A DNA stretch of 64,000 nt from contig NZ_LMLP01000024.1 in NCBI RefSeq assembly GCF_001421965.1, positions 124,001 through 188,000 on the forward strand, in the 5' to 3' direction. Position numbers and translations under genes: made by a program. The DNA is from Sphingomonas sp. Leaf67. Its GTDB lineage: Bacteria > Pseudomonadota > Alphaproteobacteria > Sphingomonadales > Sphingomonadaceae. Each line of letters opens with the position of its first letter. Position 1 is the stretch's first letter. The notes below the pieces were generated by a model. That model saw only the letters and a program-made list of their open reading frames with translations. It searched no databases and was not told the origin of the DNA. This document shows positions 25,794-34,448 of this stretch, one piece after another.

Positions 25794-27577
25794 TATCGGG
25801 TCTCCGCGGCGCATGCCGCATAGCCAAGGGCGGGAAGGTCGACACGGATCGCGCCGGGCGCGGTCACGGTGCCGCAACGACCGGCAAGCGCGCGGAAGCG
25901 GATCGAGGCGGTTTCGACCTGTACATTACGAGTGATCGGCGCGGTCGAGGTGTTGAAGAGCAACAGGACTTCGGCGTTGCTGGTCGGATCGAAGCGCGAC
26001 ATCGCGAGCAGGCCCGGCGTTTCCTCCCGCACGCGCAATAGCTGCCGTCCACGGGTCAGCGCCGGGGTCGCCGTCCGCAACTTCGCGAGGTCGGCGATCT
26101 GCCGATACAGCGGGTGGGTCGGGGTGAAGTTCGCGGTCGCCGTAGTGGCATTGGTCCCGACCAGCTTGTTGTCGTTGTACGACGCAACCTGCGATGCGAA
26201 CATGTCTTCCCGCGCGTCCTGATCGTTGCCGTCGCCGGCGAAACCCTGTTCGTCGCCCGAATAGATCGTCGGCACGCCGCGCAGCGTCAGCAGCATCGCA
26301 TTCGACAGCATCACGCGCGACAGGATTTCGGCATCGCTCGCCTCGGGTCGCGCTTGGCGGAGGTAGAAGGCGAAGCGGCCATTGTCATGGTTTCCGGTAA
26401 AGGTTGGCAATTGCCGCGCCATCGCCTCGCCACCGGCATACAGGACGTCGCCGTCGAACACGGTTTCGAACGCGTCAGTACCTTTCTTGCCGGCGACGGT
26501 CTGCAAAACCGCTTCGCGGAACGAAAAGTCGAGGACCGCCGGAAACTTGCCAGTCTTCGTCCACGCCGCCAGCCCGCCCGCGTCGAGCGACGACATCGCA
26601 ACCTCCCCAAAGATATGGAAGTTCGGAATACCCTTCGCCCGGGCACGGTCGCGCATCGCCGGCACGAACGCTGCCCAGAATTCGGGGTTCACGTGCCGAG
26701 CCGTGTCGATGCGATATCCGTCGATGCCGAATCGGTCGATCCACCCGCCGAAGATGTCGATCATCCCGGCAACGACGCGCGGGTTTTCGGTCATCAGATC
26801 GTCCAGCCCGACGAAGTCGCCCATCTGCGAACTTTCGTTGGTGAAGGTCGTGTTGCCGCGATTATGGTAATAGATCGGATCGTTGAGCCACGCCGGGACC
26901 TTCACCGCTTTTTCGGGCGTAGGTACATAGGGGGTGTAGGCGAAGGACGGATCAGTCAGCTTGGCAAAGTTCTCGGCCGTCTGCACGCCGTCGCCGGCAA
27001 AGCCACGGTTCTTGCCCTTTGCCGCATAGGGATAGTCGGCGCGGCTGCGATAGACGCACGCGCTCTTGCCGGCACATTCGCGATACTGGATCACGTCGGC
27101 GGTGTGGTTGGCGATGATGTCCATATAGACCTTCATCCCCCGCGCATGTGCCGCATCGACCAGCGCCTTGAAATCGGCGTTGGTGCCGAGATGCGGGTCG
27201 ACCTGCGTGAAGTCGGTTACCCAATAGCCGTGATAGCCCGCCGATTCCTGTCCCGGACCACCCTGTACCGGCTTGTTCCTGAAGATCGGTCCGACCCAGA
27301 TCGCGGTCGCGCCGAGCGACTGGATGTAGGGCAGTCGCGCGGTCAGCCCATTCAGGTCGCCGCCATGGTAGAAGCCCTTGGCGGTCGGATCATAGCCATG
27401 GACCATCCGGTCGCCGGTCAGGCCGCCGCGATCATTGGCGCGGTCGCCATTTTCGAACCGGTCGGGCAGCACGAAATAGATCACCTCGTCCTCGGGCGCG
27501 CGGGCGCGAAAATCCTGCGCGGCGGCAGGCAGCGCGCTGGCACCCAGCGTCAGGGCGAGGAGCAGGGATCGGATCAC
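25793..27577 (-). CDS. Exported alpha-amylase (GH13)
   Basis: A 594-residue GH13 enzyme with signal peptide (MIRSLLLALTLGASALPAAAQ). Catalytic motifs are FGIDGYRIDTARHV (Asp near residue 285), FHIFGEVAMSS (Glu) and FTGNHDNGRFAFY (Asp); the opening VIYFVLPDRFENGD is typical of periplasmic amylases and cyclomaltodextrinases of this clade. It probably cuts imported or surface maltodextrins in the periplasm. The start is GTG at 27577, overlapping the upstream halogenase stop by 4 bases (GTGA). It ends one base inside the next gene's start. Confidence 0.88.
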   Translation of the reverse strand: MIRSLLLALTLGASALPAAAQDFRARAPEDEVIYFVLPDRFENGDRANDRGGLTGDRMVHGYDPTAKGFYHGGDLNGLTARLPYIQSLGATAIWVGPIFRNKPVQGGPGQESAGYHGYWVTDFTQVDPHLGTNADFKALVDAAHARGMKVYMDIIANHTADVIQYRECAGKSACVYRSRADYPYAAKGKNRGFAGDGVQTAENFAKLTDPSFAYTPYVPTPEKAVKVPAWLNDPIYYHNRGNTTFTNESSQMGDFVGLDDLMTENPRVVAGMIDIFGGWIDRFGIDGYRIDTARHVNPEFWAAFVPAMRDRARAKGIPNFHIFGEVAMSSLDAGGLAAWTKTGKFPAVLDFSFREAVLQTVAGKKGTDAFETVFDGDVLYAGGEAMARQLPTFTGNHDNGRFAFYLRQARPEASDAEILSRVMLSNAMLLTLRGVPTIYSGDEQGFAGDGNDQDAREDMFASQVASYNDNKLVGTNATTATANFTPTHPLYRQIADLAKLRTATPALTRGRQLLRVREETPGLLAMSRFDPTSNAEVLLLFNTSTAPITRNVQVETASIRFRALAGRCGTVTAPGAIRVDLPALGYAACAAETR

Positions 27578-29088
27578 GCGGCAACCTTTACATCGGGCGC
27601 CGGGCAGTGGGCGCGCAGGAACTGGTCATGGGTCGGCATCCGCGCGACCGTGGCGGCGACATGTTTCGAACTCATGTCGAGAAACTGGCTGCGGCGTTCG
27701 GCGGGCAGCGCATCGGCGAGCGGATGATAGCCGCCGGCCCGCACCCCCTGCCCGACCAATAGTTGCACCCATGCGACTTCAGCGAACAATTCGTGTTCGT
27801 CGCGAACGATCCGGCCGGATTCACGGAACAGAGCGATGCGTTCCGCCAGACTATCGGGCAGCGGCGTCGCACGGCGTTCCTGCCAAAAGGGTTCGTCACG
27901 ACCGTTCAGCGCATAATGCGCGATCAGGAAGTCGCGAACGCCGAGCCATTCGCGTTCCGACTGGCGGTTGAACGCGGCGATATCGGCGGGACGCGGCCGG
28001 GAGGCGGGCCAGAGCGACAACAGCCGCGCAATGCCCGACTGGACCAGATGGATCGACGTCGATTCGAGCGGCTCCAGAAACCCCGCCGCCAGTCCCAGCG
28101 CGACGCAATTGCCGATCCACGGCGCATGGCGACGCCCGGTGGTGAAGCGCAGCGGCCTGGGATCGGCCAGCGCCGCTCCGTCGAGGTTGCCGAGCAACGT
28201 CGCCGCTGCTTCGTCGTCGGACAGATGCGCGCTCGAATAGACCAGCCCGTTCCCAGTCCGCGCCTGTAACGGGATGCGCCACTGCCATCCCGCCGACCGG
28301 GCAGTGGCGCGGGTATAGGGCGTAACCGGCTGTGTCGCGGCGCAGGGGACCGCCAGTGCCCGGTCGCACGGCAGCAGCGCCGACCAGTCGTCCCAACGAT
28401 CGCCCGCCAGCCGCCCGATGAGCAGCGCGGCAAACCCCGAACAATCGACGAAGAAGTCGGCCGCGATGGTCCGTCCATCGTCCAGCGTGACGGTGTCGAT
28501 CCCGACGTCGTTCAGACCGACCGCAACGACCCGCCCCTCGGCCCGTTCGACCCCGCCCGCCTCGGCGCGTTCGCGCAGATACGCGGCGTAGCGCGCCGCA
28601 TCGAAGTGATAGGCCCACGCGATGCCCGATGGTGCCTGCGGATTGCCCGGATCGCGATCGAACCGGTTCGCCGACGCCGCGGCCGCACACGCGCTGTGCG
28701 ACCATAGCGATTCCGGCGCGTCGCCGCCGCCCGCCGCCAGCCAGTAGTGATGGAACGGGACCAGCCCCAGCGACCGGCCGATCGTACCGAAGGCGTGGAG
28801 GTAGCGACTGTCCGTACCGTTCCAGCCGGCGAACTCGATACCGAGTTTGAAACTGCCCCCGGTGCGCGCGACGAAGTCGTCCTCGTCGATCCCCAGATGT
28901 TGATTGAACAGGCGAAGCTGCGGGATCGTCGCCTCGCCCACCCCGACCGTCCCGATCGCATCGGATTCGATCAGCGTCACCCGCGTATCCGCCGGCAGGA
29001 AGCGCGCGAGCGCCGCTGCCGTCATCCAGCCGGCCGAACCGCCACCGACGATCGCCACGCTACGGACGGGTACCTGATCGATCGCCAT
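27574..29088 (-). CDS. FAD-dependent tryptophan-halogenase-like protein
   Basis: A 504-residue member of the flavin-dependent tryptophan halogenase family. The FAD-binding loop is IVGGGSAGWMTAA (residues 13-25), the family lysine is in GGSFKLGIEFAGW (about K81), the halogenase WxWxIP motif is present as WQWRIPLQ, and GFLEPLESTSIHLVQSG carries the conserved Glu-Ser pair. The true reaction is unknown: these genes recur beside TonB receptors for glycans in Caulobacter, Xanthomonas and sphingomonads, where no halogenated product is established. The ATG at 29088 has GGGAGG five bases before. It is the second gene of the maltodextrin operon, directly after the receptor. Confidence 0.85.
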   Translation of the reverse strand: MAIDQVPVRSVAIVGGGSAGWMTAAALARFLPADTRVTLIESDAIGTVGVGEATIPQLRLFNQHLGIDEDDFVARTGGSFKLGIEFAGWNGTDSRYLHAFGTIGRSLGLVPFHHYWLAAGGGDAPESLWSHSACAAAASANRFDRDPGNPQAPSGIAWAYHFDAARYAAYLRERAEAGGVERAEGRVVAVGLNDVGIDTVTLDDGRTIAADFFVDCSGFAALLIGRLAGDRWDDWSALLPCDRALAVPCAATQPVTPYTRATARSAGWQWRIPLQARTGNGLVYSSAHLSDDEAAATLLGNLDGAALADPRPLRFTTGRRHAPWIGNCVALGLAAGFLEPLESTSIHLVQSGIARLLSLWPASRPRPADIAAFNRQSEREWLGVRDFLIAHYALNGRDEPFWQERRATPLPDSLAERIALFRESGRIVRDEHELFAEVAWVQLLVGQGVRAGGYHPLADALPAERRSQFLDMSSKHVAATVARMPTHDQFLRAHCPAPDVKVAA

Positions 29089-29145
29089 CAACGCCTCCCG
29101 TCACGTCACCCCGCCCGTCCGGTTACGGACGGCCGGCATGGGGCT

Positions 29146-31914
29146 TCAGAACCGGAACGATGCCCCGGCGAGAAAGCGCCGGCCATAGCTCTGATAATCG
29201 ATCACCGCGAGATCGTACGACGGATCGACGGTCGCGAAGCGTTCGTCGGTCAGATTCTGTCCCTGCACGAACAGCGACAGCCCTTCGAGCGTCGTTCCCT
29301 TCGGGAATTCATAGCCGACCTGCGCATCGATGATCGTTTCGTCGAGCGCCCGGCGACGCTGGCGATTGCCACCGAAGCCCGACAGTTCGCCGACGAAGGT
29401 CGACCGGTACCGCGCCGACCCCCGCGCGCTGAAGCCCCATTTTTCGAAATAGGCGGTGCCGTTGACGACCCATTTCGAATAGCCGGGGATGTTTTCCGGC
29501 GGCGAGTTGGGATCGGGCTTGATCTGGGTCCTGGTCCACGAACCGCCCCCGGTGACGCCGAACCCGTCGAGGAACGATACGAACGTGCTGAGCGGCAGCG
29601 TGGCGGCGAGTTCGACGCCGTAGATGTTGCCGCCTTCGCCATTGATCGGCCGGTCGACGCGACCGAGGGTCGGGGTACCCGCAGGCGTGCCGGTCGGGGT
29701 CGGAAACGCGAAATAGTCGAACGGCAGCGTCTGGTTGTACACGTACGACTTCAGGTCCTTGTAGAAGCCCTGTGCCGCGATGTAGCCCGCACGCCCGAAA
29801 TATTTCTCCAGCGTCAGGTCGAATGAGTTCGACCGGATCGGGCGCAGCGACGGATTGCCACCGCCGCCGGTGATCAGCTGTTCCTGCGGATTGTAGCCGA
29901 AGCCCAGCGCGACGCGCATATCGTCGAGCCGCGGCCGCTGTACCTGCCGAGCGGCACCCGCACGGATCACCCAGTCGCCGGGCATGCGCAGCGACAGGTT
30001 GAGACTGGGCATCAGGTCCCAGTAATCCGTACCTCGCGTCACCGGCGACAGCACCTGGTTGGCGGCGATCAGCCCCGACGACTTCTGTTCGGTCGCCACG
30101 GCCTGCACCCCGACGTTGCCGGTCAGGACCGATCCGCCGATTTCCTGATCGATGTCCGCCTGGACGTACATCGTCATCAGGTCTTCTTCGATACGAAACG
30201 CCTTTGCCGGCACGTCCGGACTGGTGTTGGCGTTCAGTTGGTAGACGCCACCTGCCAACAGGTCGCGCGGGTCGTAGCTCAGCATCGGTCCGAGACCCAG
30301 ATAGCTGAGGCTGGTCGGTTCCTGAATATACTGGTCGGGGATCCGCAGCGAGCGCAGGCCGCCGCTCAGCGCCAATAGGCTTTCGCGCGGATCGAGCGAC
30401 TTGTCGCGATCGGTATAGTTCAGCCCGGCCTTGACCGCGCCGAAGAAGCCGTCGAGTTCCTTCTCTACCTCGAACCGGTATTGCGCGATCCGGTCCTGCA
30501 CCTTGCGGTCGTTGAAATAGCCGGCCTGCAGGTTGGACCCGCCCCAACCGAGCGGATCGGTCAGCAGGATCAGGTTCGGATCGGAATAGTTCAGCGTCGG
30601 GCTGAACCGCGTGCCGGTCTTGCCGCTGGTGAAGCTGATCGTGTCCTTTGCGCCGACATTCTGGCCATAGCCGGTGCCGGCATAGCTTTCGAGGATGATC
30701 TCTTCGCGGTCGGTGCGCGAATAGCTGGCATCGAGCGTGGCGTTCCAGCCATCGTCGCCGCGCCATGCCATATTGTAGCCGAATGCATAGAGCTTCGCCT
30801 TGCGCTCGAACGCGTCGTTGCGAACGACGCCCTCGACATTGCCGAACGTGCCGGCGGTGACGAAGCCGTCGCTGTTGGCGGTCGTACCGGTCAGCTTGAC
30901 GCCCTGCGGCTGGGTCGGATCGTTGAAGGATTGCCCATAGCCGAGCGGCAGTTCGATACCGCGCTTCAACTGATCGTCGTTGAAGTCCGAATAGAAGCCG
31001 TCGACGGTAACGGTCAGATTATCGACCGGCTTGTATTGCAGCGTGCCCGACAGGCCGAGCCGCTTGAGACGCGTCGAGGTGACGTAGGACTTCGACCCGC
31101 CGATGACGCCCTGCCCGTTGAAACCGGCATAGCCCCAGGCGTTGAATTCCTGAATCTGGTACGGTTCGTCGAGATAGTTGGCCGACAGGGCGATGCCGAT
31201 CGTGTCGTCGGCGAACTGGTCGACATAAGTGCCGCTGACCCGATAGCCCTTGTCACGCGACCCGGCGTTCAGCTTGCCGAGGTCGGCATAGGTGCCGCGT
31301 GCCCCGATCGAGATCGCCTGACGACCATATTCGAGCGGACGGACGGTGCGCAGGTCGACGGTACCCGACAAGCCCTGTCCGACCAGGTTCGCCTGACCGG
31401 TCTTGTAGACCAGGACCTGGCTCATGATTTCAGCGGGATACTGGTCGTATTCGACGGCGCGGTTGTCGCCGGTCGACGTCTGTTCGCGACCGTTGAGCAA
31501 CGTCGTCGAGAAATCGGGCGCGAAGCCGCGGATCGAGATCGAGTTCGAACGACCCGACACACGCTGCGAGGTCAGACCCGGCAGGCGGGCGATCGATTCG
31601 GCGATCGATGCGTCGGGCAGCTTGCCGATATCCTCGGCACTGATCGATTCGACGACCTGATCGCGGTTCTTCTTTTCGGCGACCGCATTTTCGAGGCTGG
31701 CGCGGAAACCGGTGACGACGATATCCTCGTCCGCGTTCGTCGCGGGATCGGTCGGGTCGGTGCCGTCGGCCTGAACCGTGGTCGGCTCCGTTGCGGTCGT
31801 CGCTTGCGCCAACGCGCTGCCGTTTCCTGCCAATGCGCCTGCCGCGATCAATGCCGCGATGCTCGCGCCGCGTGCCAGCCGGGCGCATGTCAGCGCCTGC
31901 GATGAATACCGCAT
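29146..31914 (-). CDS. TonB-dependent outer-membrane receptor for maltodextrins
   Basis: A 922-residue TonB-dependent receptor of the Caulobacter/Xanthomonas/Sphingomonas subfamily. After the signal peptide (cleavage near residue 37, SALAQ) there is a TonB-box-like DIVVTGFRAS. The plug domain has GKLPDASIAESIARLPGLT and ISIRGFAPDFSTTLLNGREQ, and a long barrel ends in the expected aromatic residue (AGASFRF). It would bring oligosaccharides across the outer membrane, energised by TonB-ExbBD such as those at 44.4-47 kb. The ATG at 31914 has GGGGAGGA seven bases upstream. It heads the operon and is divergent from the LacI gene. The substrate follows from the glucan hydrolases behind it. Confidence 0.9.
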   Translation of the reverse strand: MRYSSQALTCARLARGASIAALIAAGALAGNGSALAQATTATEPTTVQADGTDPTDPATNADEDIVVTGFRASLENAVAEKKNRDQVVESISAEDIGKLPDASIAESIARLPGLTSQRVSGRSNSISIRGFAPDFSTTLLNGREQTSTGDNRAVEYDQYPAEIMSQVLVYKTGQANLVGQGLSGTVDLRTVRPLEYGRQAISIGARGTYADLGKLNAGSRDKGYRVSGTYVDQFADDTIGIALSANYLDEPYQIQEFNAWGYAGFNGQGVIGGSKSYVTSTRLKRLGLSGTLQYKPVDNLTVTVDGFYSDFNDDQLKRGIELPLGYGQSFNDPTQPQGVKLTGTTANSDGFVTAGTFGNVEGVVRNDAFERKAKLYAFGYNMAWRGDDGWNATLDASYSRTDREEIILESYAGTGYGQNVGAKDTISFTSGKTGTRFSPTLNYSDPNLILLTDPLGWGGSNLQAGYFNDRKVQDRIAQYRFEVEKELDGFFGAVKAGLNYTDRDKSLDPRESLLALSGGLRSLRIPDQYIQEPTSLSYLGLGPMLSYDPRDLLAGGVYQLNANTSPDVPAKAFRIEEDLMTMYVQADIDQEIGGSVLTGNVGVQAVATEQKSSGLIAANQVLSPVTRGTDYWDLMPSLNLSLRMPGDWVIRAGAARQVQRPRLDDMRVALGFGYNPQEQLITGGGGNPSLRPIRSNSFDLTLEKYFGRAGYIAAQGFYKDLKSYVYNQTLPFDYFAFPTPTGTPAGTPTLGRVDRPINGEGGNIYGVELAATLPLSTFVSFLDGFGVTGGGSWTRTQIKPDPNSPPENIPGYSKWVVNGTAYFEKWGFSARGSARYRSTFVGELSGFGGNRQRRRALDETIIDAQVGYEFPKGTTLEGLSLFVQGQNLTDERFATVDPSYDLAVIDYQSYGRRFLAGASFRF

Positions 31915-32013
31915 ATCCCAATCCTCCCCAACGTTGTTCGATTCCCCGGTTCTTCCGCCCGGTTCGTCCATACCCTCTTATTGAAACCATCGGTCGCGCT
32001 TGGGAAGCGGACA

Positions 32014-32024
32014 GCATACGTATT
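32014..32024. promoter_or_regulatory. Candidate LacI-type operator GCATACGTATT between receptor and LacI genes
   Basis: It is identical over 11 bases to the site before glgP and contains the palindrome ATACGTAT. It lies about 100 bases before the TonB receptor start and 92 bases before the LacI start, positioned to control both. Inferred target of the adjacent LacI regulator. Confidence 0.5.
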
Positions 32025-32115
32025 CAGTCGATGCTTGCCGATGGCGGATCGGCACCGCTACACCGGTGCTTTCTCTCGATCGATCGGGCCGACAGCCGGC
32101 CGCAAAGGACCAGTC

Positions 32116-33138
32116 ATGCCGGCGGGCGACAAGCCGACCTCCTTCGATATCGCGGCGCTGGCCGGCGTATCGCAGCCGACCGTCAGCCGGGCATTGCGCG
32201 GCGACCGGACGGTCAGCGCCGCGACGCGGCTGCGGATCGAGGCGATCGCCGCGCAGCTGAATTACAAGGTCGACAAGAACGCGTCGGCACTGCGGCGCGG
32301 CAGCACGTCGACGCTGGCGCTGCTGTTCTTCGAGGACCCTGCGCCCGACGGATCGCGGATTAACCCGTTCTTCCTGTCGATGCTGGGATCGATCCTGCAC
32401 ACCTGCGGGGCGCGCGGCTATGACCTGCTCACCTCGTTCCAGCACCTCTCGGCCGACTGGCATGTCGATTACGAGGACAGCCGCAAGGCGGACGGGCTGA
32501 TCCTGCTCGGCTATGGCGATTTCGACGATTATTCGCGGCGACTCGACCAGTTGGTGGCGCAGGGCACGCATTTCGTGCGGTGGGGATCGGCCGATCCGGC
32601 CCATCCCGGCACCGTCATCGGCTGCGACAATTTCGCCGGCGGGCATGATGCGGGCCGGCACCTGATCGAGCGGGGACGGCGGCGAATCGCGTTCCTCGGC
32701 GACGCGTCGAGCCGGTATCCGGAGTCGCGAGACCGTTTTCGCGGGCTTGCCGCTGCGTTGCAGGACGCCGGATTGCCCGTCGATCCGGGGTTGCAGGTCG
32801 ACGCATTGTCGAGCGAAGCGTCGGGCTATGACGCTGCCAGCCGGCTGATCGGGAGGGGCATCGCGTTCGACGCGATCTTTGCCGCATCGGACATGATCGC
32901 GCTGGGTGCGGTCCGCGCGCTGGCGGAATCGGGGCGAAGCGTTCCCGATGATGTCGCGCTGGTCGGTTTCGATGATATTCCCGCCGCGTCGCTGGCCCAG
33001 CCACCGCTCACCACCATCCGACAGGATTATGCCCGCGCCGGCGAATTGCTGGTCGATATGCTCATCCGGCAGATCGACCGGCGCGCGACCGCCCCCACCC
33101 TATTGCCGCCCGAACTGGTCGTTCGAAAATCGACCTGA
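32116..33138 (+). CDS. LacI-family regulator of maltodextrin genes
   Basis: A 340-residue LacI-type repressor. The N-terminal helix-turn-helix is seen in DIAALAGVSQPTVSRALRG (residues 11-29), with the hinge helix region NYKVDKNASALRRG. The periplasmic-binding-like domain follows, with GHDAGRHLIERGRRRIAFLG and AIFAASDMIALGAVRAL. It is divergent from the TonB-receptor operon, so most likely senses maltose or a related sugar and controls that operon. The shared operator-like motif at 11465 suggests the glg operon as a second target. The ATG at 32116 is preferred; in-frame upstream sequence is promoter region without protein-like composition. Confidence 0.88.
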   Translation: MPAGDKPTSFDIAALAGVSQPTVSRALRGDRTVSAATRLRIEAIAAQLNYKVDKNASALRRGSTSTLALLFFEDPAPDGSRINPFFLSMLGSILHTCGARGYDLLTSFQHLSADWHVDYEDSRKADGLILLGYGDFDDYSRRLDQLVAQGTHFVRWGSADPAHPGTVIGCDNFAGGHDAGRHLIERGRRRIAFLGDASSRYPESRDRFRGLAAALQDAGLPVDPGLQVDALSSEASGYDAASRLIGRGIAFDAIFAASDMIALGAVRALAESGRSVPDDVALVGFDDIPAASLAQPPLTTIRQDYARAGELLVDMLIRQIDRRATAPTLLPPELVVRKST

Positions 33139-33179
33139 GCCCCTTGCGGTCGATGATATAAAGTCACATTTGCGTCGGC

Positions 33180-33551
33180 ATGCAACGTTCGACCTTTCTC
33201 GACAGCGCCGCGATCGGTGCGTCCCTGCTCTGCCTGATCCATTGCATCGGCCTGCCGATCCTGTTCGCGCTGTTGCCCGCGCTGGCGACGATCGGTCTGC
33301 CGTCGTCGGAATGGCTGCATCTCGCGCTGCTGCTGACCGCGATACCGATCAGCGGACTGGCACTGGTTGGCGGATGGCGGGTGCATGGCGCGGTGGTCCC
33401 GCTGCTGCTGGGCGGCGTGGGCCTTGCCGGGCTTGCCGCCGGACTGGCGTTCGGCAGCATGCCCGGTGCGGAAACCGCGCTGACCGTCGCCGGCAGCCTC
33501 GCGCTCGCCATGGCGCATATCGGCAACTGGCGACGGCTGCGGACCGCCTGA
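33180..33551 (+). CDS. MerC-domain inner-membrane protein
   Basis: A 123-residue hydrophobic protein with about four transmembrane segments. It has the MerC-family cysteine pair in LLCLIHCIGLP near residues 17-22 at the first membrane helix. MerC proteins bind and move Hg2+, but many chromosomal copies occur without mer genes and have no proven role. No mercuric reductase or MerR-Hg regulator lies nearby. It is 41 bases after the LacI gene on the same strand and converges with the xylonolactonase gene 5 bases later. A TATAAA sequence lies about 18 bases before the ATG. Confidence 0.75.
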   Translation: MQRSTFLDSAAIGASLLCLIHCIGLPILFALLPALATIGLPSSEWLHLALLLTAIPISGLALVGGWRVHGAVVPLLLGGVGLAGLAAGLAFGSMPGAETALTVAGSLALAMAHIGNWRRLRTA

Positions 33552-33556
33552 CCGGG

Positions 33557-34447
33557 TCAGATTCCGACCGAAATTTCCTGCCCGGCCACGCCCGGCACGT
33601 CGACCTCGAAGCGGAACAGATTGCCCGCCAGCGGCTGCGCCGCGGCCTGATCCGCATCATGATGCTTGTTGGCCGTCGTCGCGAAGACCGTCTTGCGATC
33701 GGATCCACCGAACGCGACCTTGGTGACCGCGTCGACCGGCAGCCGGATCGTTTCCAGCAACTCGCCCTTGGGCGAATACCGGCGGATGCCCCAGCCGCCG
33801 TACAGGCTGATCCACACGCAACCCTCCGCATCGACCGCCGGTCCGTCGGGATGGCCTTCGGCATTCGGGATCGTCACGAACAGTCGCCTGTCGGTCAGCG
33901 ATCCGTCTGCGGCGACGGTACAGGCATAGACATGCCCGCCCAGCGTATCGACGTGATACAGCGTCCTGCCATCGGGGCTGACCGCCGGTCCGTTGGTGAT
34001 CGCGACCTGCGGGCTGGACGCGATGGCGGTGCCGTCGGCCGCAAGGCGATAGATCGCACCGGTCGCAGCACGCTCGCCATCGTCCATCGTCCCGAACCAC
34101 AGCTGACCGTTCGGCGCGACCGTAGCGTCGTTCAACCGGTTGCCCGGCAGATTGGGTTCCGGATCGACTAGCAACGCAAACGCGCCGGTCGTCGGATCGA
34201 AGCGGTGCAACCCGCTTTGCAGCCCGGCGATGAACTTGCCATCGGCGGAGGGCAGCACGAACCCGCACTGTCCCGGCGCGGCCCAGCTGCGCCGCTCGCC
34301 GCTGGCCGGATCATAGCGGTGGATGCGCGGCGTCTTGATACAGACGAACCACAGCGCGTTGTCGCGGTCGACCCAATTCGGCCCTTCCAGCAACGGTGCC
34401 GACAGATCCCAGACGCTGACCGGTTCGGACTTCTGTACCTTCGTCAT
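33557..34447 (-). CDS. xylC: D-xylonolactonase, SMP-30 family
   Basis: A 296-residue SMP-30/gluconolactonase beta-propeller enzyme expected to hydrolyse D-xylono-lactone to xylonate. Family features are LLEGPNWVDRDNALWFVC near residue 17 (metal-ligand Glu), LNDATVAPNGQLWFGTMDD near residue 110 and YHVDTLGGHVYAC. The ATG at 34447 lies one base after the xylose dehydrogenase stop; a second ATG at 34465 is possible. It is last in xylE-D-X-B-C, an order close to the Caulobacter xylose operon. A sugar lactonase of other specificity is possible, but context supports xylose. Confidence 0.83.
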   Translation of the reverse strand: MTKVQKSEPVSVWDLSAPLLEGPNWVDRDNALWFVCIKTPRIHRYDPASGERRSWAAPGQCGFVLPSADGKFIAGLQSGLHRFDPTTGAFALLVDPEPNLPGNRLNDATVAPNGQLWFGTMDDGERAATGAIYRLAADGTAIASSPQVAITNGPAVSPDGRTLYHVDTLGGHVYACTVAADGSLTDRRLFVTIPNAEGHPDGPAVDAEGCVWISLYGGWGIRRYSPKGELLETIRLPVDAVTKVAFGGSDRKTVFATTANKHHDADQAAAQPLAGNLFRFEVDVPGVAGQEISVGI

Positions 34448-34448
34448 C

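Noticed and set aside
27574..29088. A secondary-metabolite (halogenated antibiotic) cluster around the halogenase-like gene
   Set aside because: No NRPS, PKS, tryptophan-modifying or resistance genes are nearby; every neighbour is a glucan-use gene.
32052..32069. Inverted repeat GCACCG...CGGTGC with CACCGGTG in the receptor-LacI spacer
   Set aside because: Symmetric but GC-rich, so likely by chance; no second copy was seen near related genes, unlike the ATACGTAT motif.
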